Shown: positions 1 through 7,021, counted from the stretch's first letter. The stretch: DNA of 11,322 nt from JACDDK01 sp038198445 (GCA_038198445.1 JBBPZZ010000062.1:1-11322); one strand, 5' to 3'. The notes: generated by a model not told the origin, from the sequence alone. A program made the numbers and translations.

Positions 1-386
1 ATGGGCTTGAAGCTCTCGACTTTCGGGGAGGTGCCGCCGGAGCCGAAGATCACGACCATCAAGAAGCCCGTGCCTCCGAGGGCCAGGAGGTTTATGGCGG
101 TGCCGGAGATGATCTGGTCCGCCTCGAAAGTTATGCACATGACAGCGTGGATCAGGGCGAATACGAGCCCCGCCGCCACCGCCGTGGCGAGACCGACGAC
201 CGCGCTCCCCGAGAGAGAAGCCCCCACCACCCCGGCGAACGCGCCGATGATCATGAGCCCTTCGAGCCCGATGTTGACGACCCCGCTCCGCTCGCTGAAC
301 ATCCCCCCCAGAGCCGCGAAGATGAGCGGCGTCGCGTTGCGGACGGTCGAGGCCAGTATCGGCCCGATGTCGTTCAGAAAGTCCAC
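1..386 (-). CDS. BMP-type nucleoside ABC transporter, second permease subunit (partial, C-terminus outside window)
   Basis: Inner-membrane permease of the branched-chain/ribose/BMP transporter class (BPD_transp_2 family). It would pair with the permease encoded just upstream to form the channel of a nucleoside-type importer. About 128 residues are visible and the rest lies beyond the left edge. The family hallmark ERSGVVNIGFEG sits near residues 29-40, followed by hydrophobic segments rich in Ala, Gly, Val and Leu. I chose the GTG at 386-384 because it overlaps the TAG stop of the preceding gene by one base (TAGTG), and because the protein then opens with the usual N-terminus (DFLNDIGPILASTVRNATPL). 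An AAGGG about 12 nt upstream may serve as a weak ribosome site, and translational coupling is likely. Family assignment is firm; the exact substrate is inferred from the operon. Confidence 0.9.
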   Translation of the reverse strand, partial: MDFLNDIGPILASTVRNATPLIFAALGGMFSERSGVVNIGLEGLMIIGAFAGVVGASLSGSAVVGLATAVAAGLVFALIHAVMCITFEADQIISGTAINLLALGGTGFLMVVIFGSGGTSPKVESFKP

Positions 387-1504
387 TACGAGCCCAGTCC
401 CTTCTCCAGCCGGGTACCGGCGGCCAGCTCGCGGGCGCGCTTGCCGAGGACGTACTCCAGGATCTTGGTCGCCGTTACGAAGAGGAGGATTATGGCGAGC
501 AGCACGTCCGTCAGGTCGAGCGGCACGTCGGTGTCGAACTGCATCTGCTGCGCCCCCGAGGCGAGCGCCCCAAAGAGCAGCGCCCCCAGCACCACCCCGA
601 CCGGGTGGTTGCGCCCGAGCAGCGCCACCCCGATGCCGTTGAAGCCCAGGTTCGAGACGAACGGAATAGCCATCTTGCCGTAGATCCCCATGACCTCCAC
701 CCCGCCGCCGAGGCCCGCGAAAGCCCCGCCGATGGCGAGCGCCAGGATAGTGTTCACCCCGATCCCGATCCCCGCGTAATTCGCCGCCCCCGGAGAGAGC
801 CCGACCGCCCGGATCTGGAACCCCCGCCGCGTCCTCCACAAGAGCAGATAAGCTACCCCCGCCGCCAGAAGCGCGATCAGGATTCCGAAGTTCGCCCGTC
901 CGAGGCCCAGCCCGATCAGGGGTATCCGGGCCGCGGCGTCCATGTCCGCCGTGCCGGGAATAAGCCCCTTCGAGCGCAGCGGGTTCAGCGCCAGATACAC
1001 CGTCAGGTCGATGGCGATGAAGTTCAGCATGATCGTCGTGATGACCTCGTGCGCCCCGAAGTACGCCTTCAAGATCCCCGGTATCGCCCCCCACAAGAAG
1101 CCCGTCAACACACAAACCGCCAGCACGATGGGTATAGCCAACGGTCCCAGGAACCCGAGGGACACCCCGAGCCAGGCCGCCGTCAGCGCCCCGATATAGA
1201 CCTGTCCCTCTCCCCCGATGTTGAAGAGCCCCGCCCGGAACGCGAACGCCACGGCGAGCCCCGTGAAGACTAGCGGCGTCGTGTTGATCAGCGTCCGTCC
1301 GATAGCCGCCGGGTTCCCGAACGCGCCGTTCACCAACGCCGCGTAGGCTGCGACCGGGTTGTTCCCCGTCACGAGGATTATGACGGCGCCGATGACGAAG
1401 GATATGAGGATGGCGAACACCGGGAAGAGCAGAGCGCCCCCGAGGTTGCCCAACAAGCGCCGCGCCGTCGAGGGGCCGCCGGAGCCCCGGCGCTCCTCGG
1501 TCAT
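386..1504 (-). CDS. BMP-type nucleoside ABC transporter, first permease subunit
   Basis: Integral membrane permease of 372 residues, normal for the family (BPD_transp_2). Hydrophobic helices begin around residue 24. Family landmarks in order are FNIGGEGQVYIGAL (94-107), the cytoplasmic loop AHEVITTIMLNFIA (151-164) that contacts the ATPase, the AGIGIGVNTILALAIGGAFAG stretch (244-264) and GFNGIGVALLGRNHP (287-301). The N-terminus is short, polar and basic. The ATG overlaps the stop of the upstream ATPase gene by four bases (ATGA), which fixes the start and suggests coupled translation; the stop overlaps the next permease start. With the neighbouring permease it should form the heterodimeric channel for a purine or other nucleoside. 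Family certain; substrate inferred from the BMP lipoprotein. Confidence 0.95.
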   Translation of the reverse strand: MTEERRGSGGPSTARRLLGNLGGALLFPVFAILISFVIGAVIILVTGNNPVAAYAALVNGAFGNPAAIGRTLINTTPLVFTGLAVAFAFRAGLFNIGGEGQVYIGALTAAWLGVSLGFLGPLAIPIVLAVCVLTGFLWGAIPGILKAYFGAHEVITTIMLNFIAIDLTVYLALNPLRSKGLIPGTADMDAAARIPLIGLGLGRANFGILIALLAAGVAYLLLWRTRRGFQIRAVGLSPGAANYAGIGIGVNTILALAIGGAFAGLGGGVEVMGIYGKMAIPFVSNLGFNGIGVALLGRNHPVGVVLGALLFGALASGAQQMQFDTDVPLDLTDVLLAIILLFVTATKILEYVLGKRARELAAGTRLEKGLGS

Positions 1505-3099
1505 GGACGCTCCTCCGTGTTATCTTCGCGCCGACCGTTCTCCGAGGGCGCGGTGCGTCCGGCCATCAGGAGGCCGAGTTTCTCGTCGGTGGCCTCGGCG
1601 GCGTCCAACGCACCCACGATCTTTCCGGCGTAGATCACCAGTATGCGGTCCGAGAGCGAGCGTACTTCCTCCAACTCCAGCGAGATCAGGAGTATCGCCT
1701 TCCCCCGCGACCTCTGCTCCAGTAGCTGCCGGTGGATGAACTCTATGGCTCCCACGTCCACGCCGCGCGTCGGCTGCGCCGCGATGATGACGTTCGGGTC
1801 GCCCGAGAGCTCGCGCGCCAGGATTGCCTTCTGCTGGTTCCCGCCGGAGAGCGAACCCGCCCGCGCGTCCGGGTCCGGCGGACGAACGTCATACGCTTCG
1901 AGGTTCTCGGCGGCCCTGCGGCGCATGGCCTTCGGCAAGATAAAGAGCCCCCTCGAGAACGGCGGCTCGTCGTAGGTCTTGAGGGCGTTGTTCTCGTAGA
2001 GCGCGAAGTCCTGCACGAGACCCTTGTGCGAGCGGTCCTCCGGCACGTAAGCCAGACCGCGCTCCTGCCGCGCGTTCGCCCCGAGTCTCGTCACGTCCTC
2101 GCCGTCGAGGTGGACGGTACCGCCGTGTACCGGGCGCGTCCCGGCCAGCGCCTCGGCCAGTTCCACTTGCCCGTTGCCATCCACACCGGCGATGCCCAGG
2201 ATCTCCCCGGCCCGCACCGCGAGGCTCACCCCGTCCACCGCCACCGCGCCCGTAGAGGAGTGGACGATCAGGTCTTCGGCGGTGAGCCGCGAATCTCCAG
2301 CCTCCCCTTCCGTCCTCTCGACGCGCAGCAGCACCTCTCGACCGACCATCAGGCGGGCCAGGGCTCCCTCGTCCGTCCCGGCGGTCTTCACGGTGTCCAC
2401 GACCTTGCCGTCCCGGATTATGGTGATCTCATCCGATACGCCCAGCAGTTCGCCCAGCTTGTGCGTGATGAGGATGATGGAGAGTCCGTCGGCGACCAGT
2501 TCCTTTAGGACGGAGAAGAGGTCTTCGGTCTCCTGGGGCGTGAGGACGGCGGTCGGCTCGTCCAGGACGAGGATGCGGGCGTCGCGGTATAGGGTCTTGA
2601 GGATCTCCACGCGCTGCCGCACGCCGACCGAGAGGTCCGCGACCCTGGCGCGCGGGTCCACCCGCAGTCCGTAACGTTCGCAGAGTTGCTCCGTCTCGCG
2701 TATCGCGCGGTTCAGGTCCAGGATCCCGCGCTTGCGGGGTTCAGCGCCCAGGACGATGTTCTCGGCGACGGTGAGCGGTGGGATCAGGGTGAAGTGCTGG
2801 TGGACCATGCCGATGCCTCGGGATACCGCGTCCTTGGGGTCTTTGATCTCCACCTCTTCGCCATCCACCACGATGACGCCGGAATCCGGGCGGTAGAGAC
2901 CGTAGAGGATCTTCATCAAGGTAGACTTACCGGCGCCGTTCTCGCCGAGGAGGCCCAGGATCTCACCCCGGTGCAGCGTGAGAGAGATGTCGTCGTTCGC
3001 TGTTACAGGGCCGAACGTCTTTGTGACGCCCCGCATTTGGAGGACTACCGGGGACTCGGTGGCCCCGGTAGTCCCGCCGTCCGCCCGCGGCCCGGCCAA
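1501..3099 (-). CDS. BMP-type nucleoside ABC transporter, double ATP-binding subunit
   Basis: Cytoplasmic ATPase of 532 residues with two fused nucleotide-binding domains, like RbsA/MglA and the nucleoside (NupO-type) ATPases. Domain 1 has Walker A GENGAGKST (52-60), Q-loop VHQHF (99-103), signature LSVGVRQRVEI (156-166), Walker B ILVLDEPTAVLTP (176-188) and H-loop His213. Domain 2 is degenerate in the way usual for this class: its Walker A position reads GVDGNGQVE (305-313) without the catalytic Lys, its signature LSGGNQQK (417-424) is intact, and Walker B reads IIAAQPTRGVD (438-448) with Gln for Glu and Ser for the switch His. One of the two ATP sites should therefore hydrolyse. The start is a TTG with AGGTAAGG about 5 nt upstream, 10 nt after the lipoprotein stop. 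The 18 or so residues before the ABC core are unconserved, so a start further inside is possible. Confidence 0.95.
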   Translation of the reverse strand: MAGPRADGGTTGATESPVVLQMRGVTKTFGPVTANDDISLTLHRGEILGLLGENGAGKSTLMKILYGLYRPDSGVIVVDGEEVEIKDPKDAVSRGIGMVHQHFTLIPPLTVAENIVLGAEPRKRGILDLNRAIRETEQLCERYGLRVDPRARVADLSVGVRQRVEILKTLYRDARILVLDEPTAVLTPQETEDLFSVLKELVADGLSIILITHKLGELLGVSDEITIIRDGKVVDTVKTAGTDEGALARLMVGREVLLRVERTEGEAGDSRLTAEDLIVHSSTGAVAVDGVSLAVRAGEILGIAGVDGNGQVELAEALAGTRPVHGGTVHLDGEDVTRLGANARQERGLAYVPEDRSHKGLVQDFALYENNALKTYDEPPFSRGLFILPKAMRRRAAENLEAYDVRPPDPDARAGSLSGGNQQKAILARELSGDPNVIIAAQPTRGVDVGAIEFIHRQLLEQRSRGKAILLISLELEEVRSLSDRILVIYAGKIVGALDAAEATDEKLGLLMAGRTAPSENGRREDNTEERP

Positions 3100-3109
3100 G
3101 CTACCTTAC

Positions 3110-4180
3110 CTACTTAACCTTGTCGGGGACCTTGATCTTGCCGTCTATAATGCCCTGTTTCGCCTTGTCCACGGCGTCCTTGACCTTCTGCGGCACGTCC
3201 TTGTCAAAACGGCCGTAGGACGCGAGCGAGATGCCCTTCTCCTTCAGGCCGCGGTCCACGATCTCACCCTTCGGCTTGCCGCCCTTGGCGACGCCTTTTA
3301 TGGTGTCCTCGACCGCCACGTCGACCCGCTTCACGACGCTCGTTAGTATCGGCGAGTCCTTGAAGAGCTTCGCCTGGTCGAGGTCGACGCCGATGGCGAA
3401 GACCTTGTCCTCGCTCGCCGCCTCGAAGAGACCGCGCCCGGTGTTGCCGGCGGCGTGGTAGATGATGTCCGCCCCCTGGTCTATCTGCTGCTGGGCTATC
3501 TCTTTGCCCTTCGCCGGGTCGTTGAAGGCGTCCGGCGTCGAACCCGCGTACTGCGACAGCACCTTGCAGCCGGAGCAGACGGACTTGACGCCCGCCTCGT
3601 AACCGGCCTGGAACTTGCCGATCAACGGCCCCTCCTGCCCGCCGATGAAGCCGACCACCTTATCGTCGGGGTTGGTGTAGTCGGTCTTCTCCTGGGTCAT
3701 CAGGCCCGCCACCACGCCCGCGAGGTAGCTGCCCTCCTGCTCCCGGAAGACGAGGCTGATGGCGTTCTTCGTTTCCACCACCGAGTCCACGATCGCGAAC
3801 TGCGTATCGGGGAACTGCTGGGAGATCTCGGTAACATCATCGGTCATGAGGAACCCTACCGCGATGATCGGGTTGGACTGGTTCTCCGCGAGCTGGGTGA
3901 GGTTGTTGGCGTAGTCGGTCGGCGCGCTGGACTCCAGGTACTTGCCCTTGACGCCCAGGTCCTTGTCCGCCCGCTTCATCCCCTCGTAGGCGGAGTCGTT
4001 GAACCCCTGATCCCCCAGTCCACCAACGTCCAGCACGAGACCCGGCTTCACGTCGCTGTTTTTGGAACCACCCCCGGAGCCGCTACCCGAGTCTCCACCA
4101 CCGGAGCCGCCGCACCCGGCCAGGACTAGAACCAGCGCCAGAACGGGGACCCATACCCCGAACAACCTCGATACCTTCAT
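3110..4180 (-). CDS. BMP/PnrA-family substrate-binding lipoprotein (nucleoside-type)
   Basis: Extracytoplasmic solute-binding lipoprotein of 356 residues that should deliver ligand to the permease/ATPase encoded downstream. The signal peptide MKVSRLFGVW is followed by a Val/Leu/Ala core and the lipobox LAGC, placing the lipidated Cys at 23. A Gly/Ser tether spans 24-42. BMP-domain landmarks are DVGGLGDQGFNDSAYEG (51-67), FREQEGSYLAG (145-155), GFIGGQEGPLIGKFQAGY (177-194), YHAAGNTGRGLFEAA (241-255), GVDLDQ (264-269) and SVVKRVDVAV (281-290). In this family (for example Treponema PnrA) these loops bind purine nucleosides. I chose the ATG at 4180 because GAGGAGG stands 2-8 nt before it and a proper signal peptide follows; the frame stays open to 4381, but the added residues are not signal-like. 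A CxxC pair (Cys202, Cys205) is unusual for a mature lipoprotein. Confidence 0.95.
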   Translation of the reverse strand: MKVSRLFGVWVPVLALVLVLAGCGGSGGGDSGSGSGGGSKNSDVKPGLVLDVGGLGDQGFNDSAYEGMKRADKDLGVKGKYLESSAPTDYANNLTQLAENQSNPIIAVGFLMTDDVTEISQQFPDTQFAIVDSVVETKNAISLVFREQEGSYLAGVVAGLMTQEKTDYTNPDDKVVGFIGGQEGPLIGKFQAGYEAGVKSVCSGCKVLSQYAGSTPDAFNDPAKGKEIAQQQIDQGADIIYHAAGNTGRGLFEAASEDKVFAIGVDLDQAKLFKDSPILTSVVKRVDVAVEDTIKGVAKGGKPKGEIVDRGLKEKGISLASYGRFDKDVPQKVKDAVDKAKQGIIDGKIKVPDKVK

Positions 4181-4182
4181 AT

Positions 4183-4190
4183 GCCTCCTC
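4183..4190 (-). promoter_or_regulatory. Strong Shine-Dalgarno of the BMP lipoprotein gene
   Basis: On the minus strand GAGGAGGC precedes the ATG at 4180 by 2 nt. It is the best ribosome site in the window and decides the start in favour of the lipoprotein signal peptide over the upstream open frame. Confidence 0.85.
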
Positions 4191-4223
4191 GCAGTAGGAC
4201 TTCGCACGATAAATATTCCAGCC

Positions 4224-4247
4224 GGCTCGTTCCACCCGGAACCCGCC
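4224..4247. promoter_or_regulatory. 24-bp imperfect palindrome in the BMP-operon leader
   Basis: GGC, two unpaired bases, GTTCC, ACCC loop, GGAAC, two unpaired bases, GCC: eight base pairs interrupted by a symmetric 2x2 internal loop. It lies between the predicted BMP-operon transcription start (about 4254) and its ribosome site, and also upstream of the divergent SAHH-like gene. It could be a dimeric-repressor operator serving both genes or an RNA hairpin in the leader. The symmetry is directly visible; function is inferred. Confidence 0.4.
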
Positions 4248-4260
4248 CTGATTGCCATGG

Positions 4261-4289
4261 ATAATATAGAGTAACGAGCCCCAACGCAA
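4261..4289 (-). promoter_or_regulatory. Putative sigma70-type promoter of the BMP importer operon
   Basis: On the minus strand a -35-like TTGCGT (4289-4284, 3 of 6 consensus bases) is followed by exactly 17 nt and a -10 TATTAT (4266-4261, 5 of 6). The predicted start near 4254 gives a leader of about 74 nt before the lipoprotein ATG. The same AT-rich block may also serve the divergent plus-strand gene, for which I found no convincing -35/-10 pair. Confidence 0.5.
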
Positions 4290-4307
4290 AGGTTAGAACC
4301 GACAACC

Positions 4308-5450
4308 ATGAACCCTCTGTCCAAACCAGCCGAAAATTTCCACCGGGACCTCGCCTGGATGCGCGCCTTCACGCCCGCCACGGGCGCCGCTTCCTCCGCG
4401 CTCCCCGGCCTCGAAGGCGAACGGATACTTACCGTCTGTCACCTCGACCTCAAGATGATCCCGTACTTCGAGGCCCTGATCAAAAAGGGCGCCGAAGCCT
4501 GGGCCTGCGCCGCCAACCCGGCCACGACGAGAGACGAAGTCGCCGAACACCTGAACTCGATAGGAGTCCACACCCCCGCCCGGAAAGACGATCCACCAGG
4601 GCTTCACGCAGCCTACCTGGACGCCGCCATCGAAGCCACCCCCACCCTCCTCTCCGAGATGGGCGCGGACGCCACCGCCGCGACCGGGGGAAGACTGGAG
4701 AGCGTCCGCGGCGGCCTGGAAGCGACCGGCACCGGCATCGACCGCCTCCGGGACCTCGACCTCGCCTATCCCGTCTTCAACTGGGACGACGTTCCCATAA
4801 AGCAGGGACTCCACAACCGCCACCTCGTCGGACTGATGGCCGCGAACACGTTCCTCGACGTCGCCGGTCTCTCCCTCTACGGCAGGACGGTCCTCGTTAT
4901 AGGCTACGGCCCCGTCGGCCGGGGCGTCGCCGACGCGGCACGGGCCTTCGGCGCGGTCGTGGAGGTCTTCGATGTGGATACCGCCGCCAGGCTCGCCGCC
5001 GCCCACCTCGGCTTCCCGACCCCCGGCCTCGAAGCCGGTCTCTCCCGCGCCGACGTAGTCTTCACCGCCACCGGTCGCGACGGCGTCCTCCCATTCGAAG
5101 CCCTCGCCGCCTGCAAGAACGGAGTCTTCCTGGCGAACGTCGGCCACACGAGCGGCGAGCTTCCCGCGAAGGAACTACGGCAACGTGTAGTGAACGCGCC
5201 GCGCCCGTACATCGAAGAGTGCGAGGTGGACGGCAAGACCTTCTACCTGCTCGCCGGGGGCGCGATGTTCAACCTCGCCGCCAGGCCAGGCGACCCCTAC
5301 GACACCTTCGACCTCGTAACCGCCCTGATGCTCGAAGCAACCGCATTTCTCGTCACCGAAGGCGTGGACTATTCTCCCGGTCTTCATCCGCTGCCGGAGA
5401 AGGTCCAGGACCGGGCCGCGCAGCGCTGTCTCGGCGAGCTGGCGGGCTGA
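4308..5450 (+). CDS. Adenosylhomocysteinase-like NAD-binding protein with divergent active site
   Basis: A 380-residue paralogue of S-adenosylhomocysteine hydrolase (SAHH). The NAD fold is clear: GYGPVGRG (199-206; SAHH GYGDVGKG), VFTATG (251-256), NVGH (277-280) and LLAGGAMFNLAARPGDP (314-330; SAHH LLAEGRLVNL...GHP). By eye alignment, 28 residues separate Asn170 from GYG, the same count as in human SAHH after Asn191. That aligns Lys165 with catalytic Lys186 and Asn170 with Asn191, but puts His169 where SAHH has Asp190. His45 matches the substrate-site His, whereas the DDGGD motif reads EMGAD (118-121) and the EETTTG motif reads EATGTG (138-143). The protein ends where SAHH has LGKL, so the C-terminal Lys/Tyr tail that reaches the partner subunit's NAD is absent. 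A redox reaction on a nucleoside-like substrate is plausible; classical SAH hydrolysis is doubtful. It diverges from a nucleoside-type importer operon. The start lacks a good Shine-Dalgarno. Confidence 0.8.
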   Translation: MNPLSKPAENFHRDLAWMRAFTPATGAASSALPGLEGERILTVCHLDLKMIPYFEALIKKGAEAWACAANPATTRDEVAEHLNSIGVHTPARKDDPPGLHAAYLDAAIEATPTLLSEMGADATAATGGRLESVRGGLEATGTGIDRLRDLDLAYPVFNWDDVPIKQGLHNRHLVGLMAANTFLDVAGLSLYGRTVLVIGYGPVGRGVADAARAFGAVVEVFDVDTAARLAAAHLGFPTPGLEAGLSRADVVFTATGRDGVLPFEALAACKNGVFLANVGHTSGELPAKELRQRVVNAPRPYIEECEVDGKTFYLLAGGAMFNLAARPGDPYDTFDLVTALMLEATAFLVTEGVDYSPGLHPLPEKVQDRAAQRCLGELAG

Positions 5451-5715
5451 GGCCCGGTCGCTACTGCTAAGGCTATCCATGGATCTCACTGAATGTTGAC
5501 TCCAACTCGTCAGATGTCACGTTACAAATGTCCGATGATGGTATCAAGATAGCACTGAGCACTGCATCAGGCCCGCCGCGCGCAATACAAGCGCACGGAG
5601 CCTGAGGCGAGGCCCTGTCAGGAAGTTGGTGAAGCTGGTAGGGATCTGCCCGAAAACGTGGCGGAGCAGAGTTTGCCTCTGGCAAGAACGTTCGCGCAGA
5701 CTCCACCGCACACTC
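5451..5715. other. Gene-free stretch between convergent genes
   Basis: These 265 nt separate the SAHH-like gene from the end of the membrane-protein gene. A five-pair CGGGC/GCCCG hairpin (5443-5456) spans the SAHH-like stop but has no T tract, so I do not call a terminator. The part near 5490-5570 looks less GC-rich than its neighbours. The segment from about 5611 (CCTGTCAGGAAGTTGGTGAA) resembles the general style of IS256-family terminal repeats, but no transposase or second end is visible. Short open frames here have no recognisable protein features. Confidence 0.5.
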
Positions 5716-6258
5716 TTACAGGGACTTCTCCTTGCGGGGCCAGAGAGTGTAGCTGAAAGACCAAAGGAAGTCGGCGACGAGTACGAGCGTCCACCCTCCC
5801 GCGATGCCCGTTAAAGCCTCTGTACGTTCTGGATCGCCGACGAGCGCGACGCCACCCAGGAGCAGGATACAGCCTACTGCCCACGCGAGTAGATGCCGCT
5901 TCCACTGGCGTCGCTCATGACGGGCGTGCTCTGATCCAGCCTTCGGCAGGCGCGGGGGTGGCGGACCACCGGCGAACCGGTAGGCAAAGCGAACGTCGGC
6001 CCAACGCACCATCGAATGGCCCCAGGCCACGGAGACCCCGAGGTAGATCGCGGCCAGCCCATGCGCTAGATGCGCCTCCCCTCCACCGTAGTGCAGATCC
6101 AACGCCGAAGCCACGAGCAGGATTAGATCCACCAGTGGCACGCAGACAAGAAGCACCGAGCCGAGCCGCGGGCGGCGCAATAAGTAGCGGACGACAAGCC
6201 CGCTGAACAACATTACCCAAAAACCGATCTCGCAAGCGACGATCAACGCGTAGACCAA
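5716..6258 (-). CDS. Five-helix integral membrane protein, function unknown, next to a divergent TetR regulator
   Basis: A 180-residue protein with five likely membrane spans at about 3-27, 33-54, 62-82, 122-142 and 150-172. A basic cytoplasmic loop (RRPR, 28-31) and a hydrophilic Pro/Arg/His-rich loop (97-121) lie between spans. Charged residues inside or beside spans (Glu10, Asp44, Asp54, Asp163) could be functional. It resembles conserved actinobacterial membrane proteins of unknown role often found beside TetR genes; this is a remembered resemblance, not a search result. The start is a TTG: GAAAGGT stands about 8 nt upstream and an in-frame stop lies just beyond, leaving little choice. 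It is divergent from the TetR gene and probably controlled by it through the repeats at 6277-6326. Confidence 0.75.
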   Translation of the reverse strand: MVYALIVACEIGFWVMLFSGLVVRYLLRRPRLGSVLLVCVPLVDLILLVASALDLHYGGGEAHLAHGLAAIYLGVSVAWGHSMVRWADVRFAYRFAGGPPPPRLPKAGSEHARHERRQWKRHLLAWAVGCILLLGGVALVGDPERTEALTGIAGGWTLVLVADFLWSFSYTLWPRKEKSL

Positions 6259-6276
6259 TGCACTCTACCTTTCACA

Positions 6277-6326
6277 GCACAGTTGTGCGATCAAAAACAT
6301 TGTAGCACGGTTGTGTTATAAAAACA
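6277..6326. promoter_or_regulatory. Tandem operator-like repeats between TetR and membrane-protein genes
   Basis: GCACAGTTGTGC (6277-6288) is a palindrome with perfect five-base arms. A second copy, GCACGGTTGTGT (6305-6316), begins 28 bp later with two changes. The similarity continues to a shared AAAAACA tail (6293-6299 and 6320-6326), so the repeat unit is 22-23 bp. The second copy abuts a TATAAA (6317-6322) seven bases before the TetR start codon, and a TACAAT on the opposite strand (6304-6299) lies between the copies. Binding here would repress both directions, the usual TetR autoregulation arrangement. Repeats are seen; binding is inferred. Confidence 0.6.
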
Positions 6327-6328
6327 GA

Positions 6329-6940
6329 GTGCCGAAAGTGGTTGACACTGAAGCGCGCCGCGAAGAGTTGGCGGAGGCGTTGTGGCGGGTGATCCGACGG
6401 GAAGGGCTCGAACGCGCTTCGGTACGAAACGTCGCCCGTGAGGCCGGGTGGTCCATGGGGGCGCTCAGGCACTACTTCAGCACGCAGAACGAGTTGCTTG
6501 CCTTTGCGATGCGGCTGATCATAGAGCGGGCGCGTGGGAGAATCGAGGCGTTGGACCTCTCTGCTTGCGGCCCGCGCCTGGCGGTCGAGGCGGTGCTAAG
6601 CGAAGTGCTGCCGCTGGAGGCCGGGCGCAGGATCGAAGCCGAGGTCTGGCTTGCCCTGACCGGCAGGGCATTGTTGGATCCGTCTCTCCGGAGTCTACGC
6701 GACGAGTCGTATGATCTGTTGCAGGGGCTGTGCCAGCGTCTGGTAAGCATGCTGATCGAGTCGGGACTGGCCTCGCCCGAGCTGAACGTCGACCTTGAAG
6801 CCGAGCGTCTCTACGCGCTGGTTGATGGGCTCGCGCTGCATGCCGTGGTACGGCCGGAACGAGCACCAGCCGTCCTGGTAACTAAAGTGCTCGCCCGGCA
6901 CCTCGACGACCTGTGCAACCGGGCCCAGAGCTCCGCTTGA
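6329..6940 (+). CDS. TetR/AcrR-family transcriptional regulator
   Basis: DNA-binding repressor of 203 residues, normal for the family. The N-terminal TetR helix-turn-helix covers residues 8-58, with the recognition part ASVRNVAREAGWSMGALRHYF (30-50) and the usual NELLAFAM helix after it. The C-terminal ligand and dimer domain includes ERLYALVDGLALHAVVRPERAPA (159-181), as in BetI-like TetR_C_6 regulators. The GTG at 6329 is preferred because the protein then opens PKVVDTEARREELAEALWRV, typical of close relatives. No ribosome site precedes it, but TATAAA ends six bases before it, so the mRNA is probably leaderless. It likely represses itself and the divergent membrane-protein gene; the inducer is unknown. 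Confidence 0.92.
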   Translation: MPKVVDTEARREELAEALWRVIRREGLERASVRNVAREAGWSMGALRHYFSTQNELLAFAMRLIIERARGRIEALDLSACGPRLAVEAVLSEVLPLEAGRRIEAEVWLALTGRALLDPSLRSLRDESYDLLQGLCQRLVSMLIESGLASPELNVDLEAERLYALVDGLALHAVVRPERAPAVLVTKVLARHLDDLCNRAQSSA

Positions 6941-7021
6941 ACAATGGGACCGTCCAGGATCACATTCGGAGCCCTGTCCGTTATGCACCGGAGCAGGCGG
7001 TCTTCCTCGCGACCCGCGGAA

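Noticed and set aside
605..1273. Plus-strand open frames opposite the permease and ATPase genes
   Set aside because: Arg/Pro/Asp/Glu-rich shadows caused by high GC at third codon positions, with no ribosome sites or domains.
4181..4381. N-terminal extension of the BMP lipoprotein to an upstream start at 4381
   Set aside because: The extra residues are not signal-like and run into the divergent SAHH-like gene, whereas ATG 4180 has a strong Shine-Dalgarno followed at once by a lipoprotein signal peptide.
4293..5147. 284-codon open frame on the minus strand opposite the SAHH-like gene
   Set aside because: A high-GC antisense shadow: Gly/Glu/Val-rich low-complexity product with no family features, opposite a gene with clear NAD-binding motifs.
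5443..5456. Intrinsic terminator after the SAHH-like gene
   Set aside because: The CGGGC/GCCCG stem spans the stop codon and no run of T follows.
5473..5706. 77-codon minus-strand frame in the gene-free patch
   Set aside because: No recognisable domain, membrane span or ribosome site, and its composition is not protein-like.
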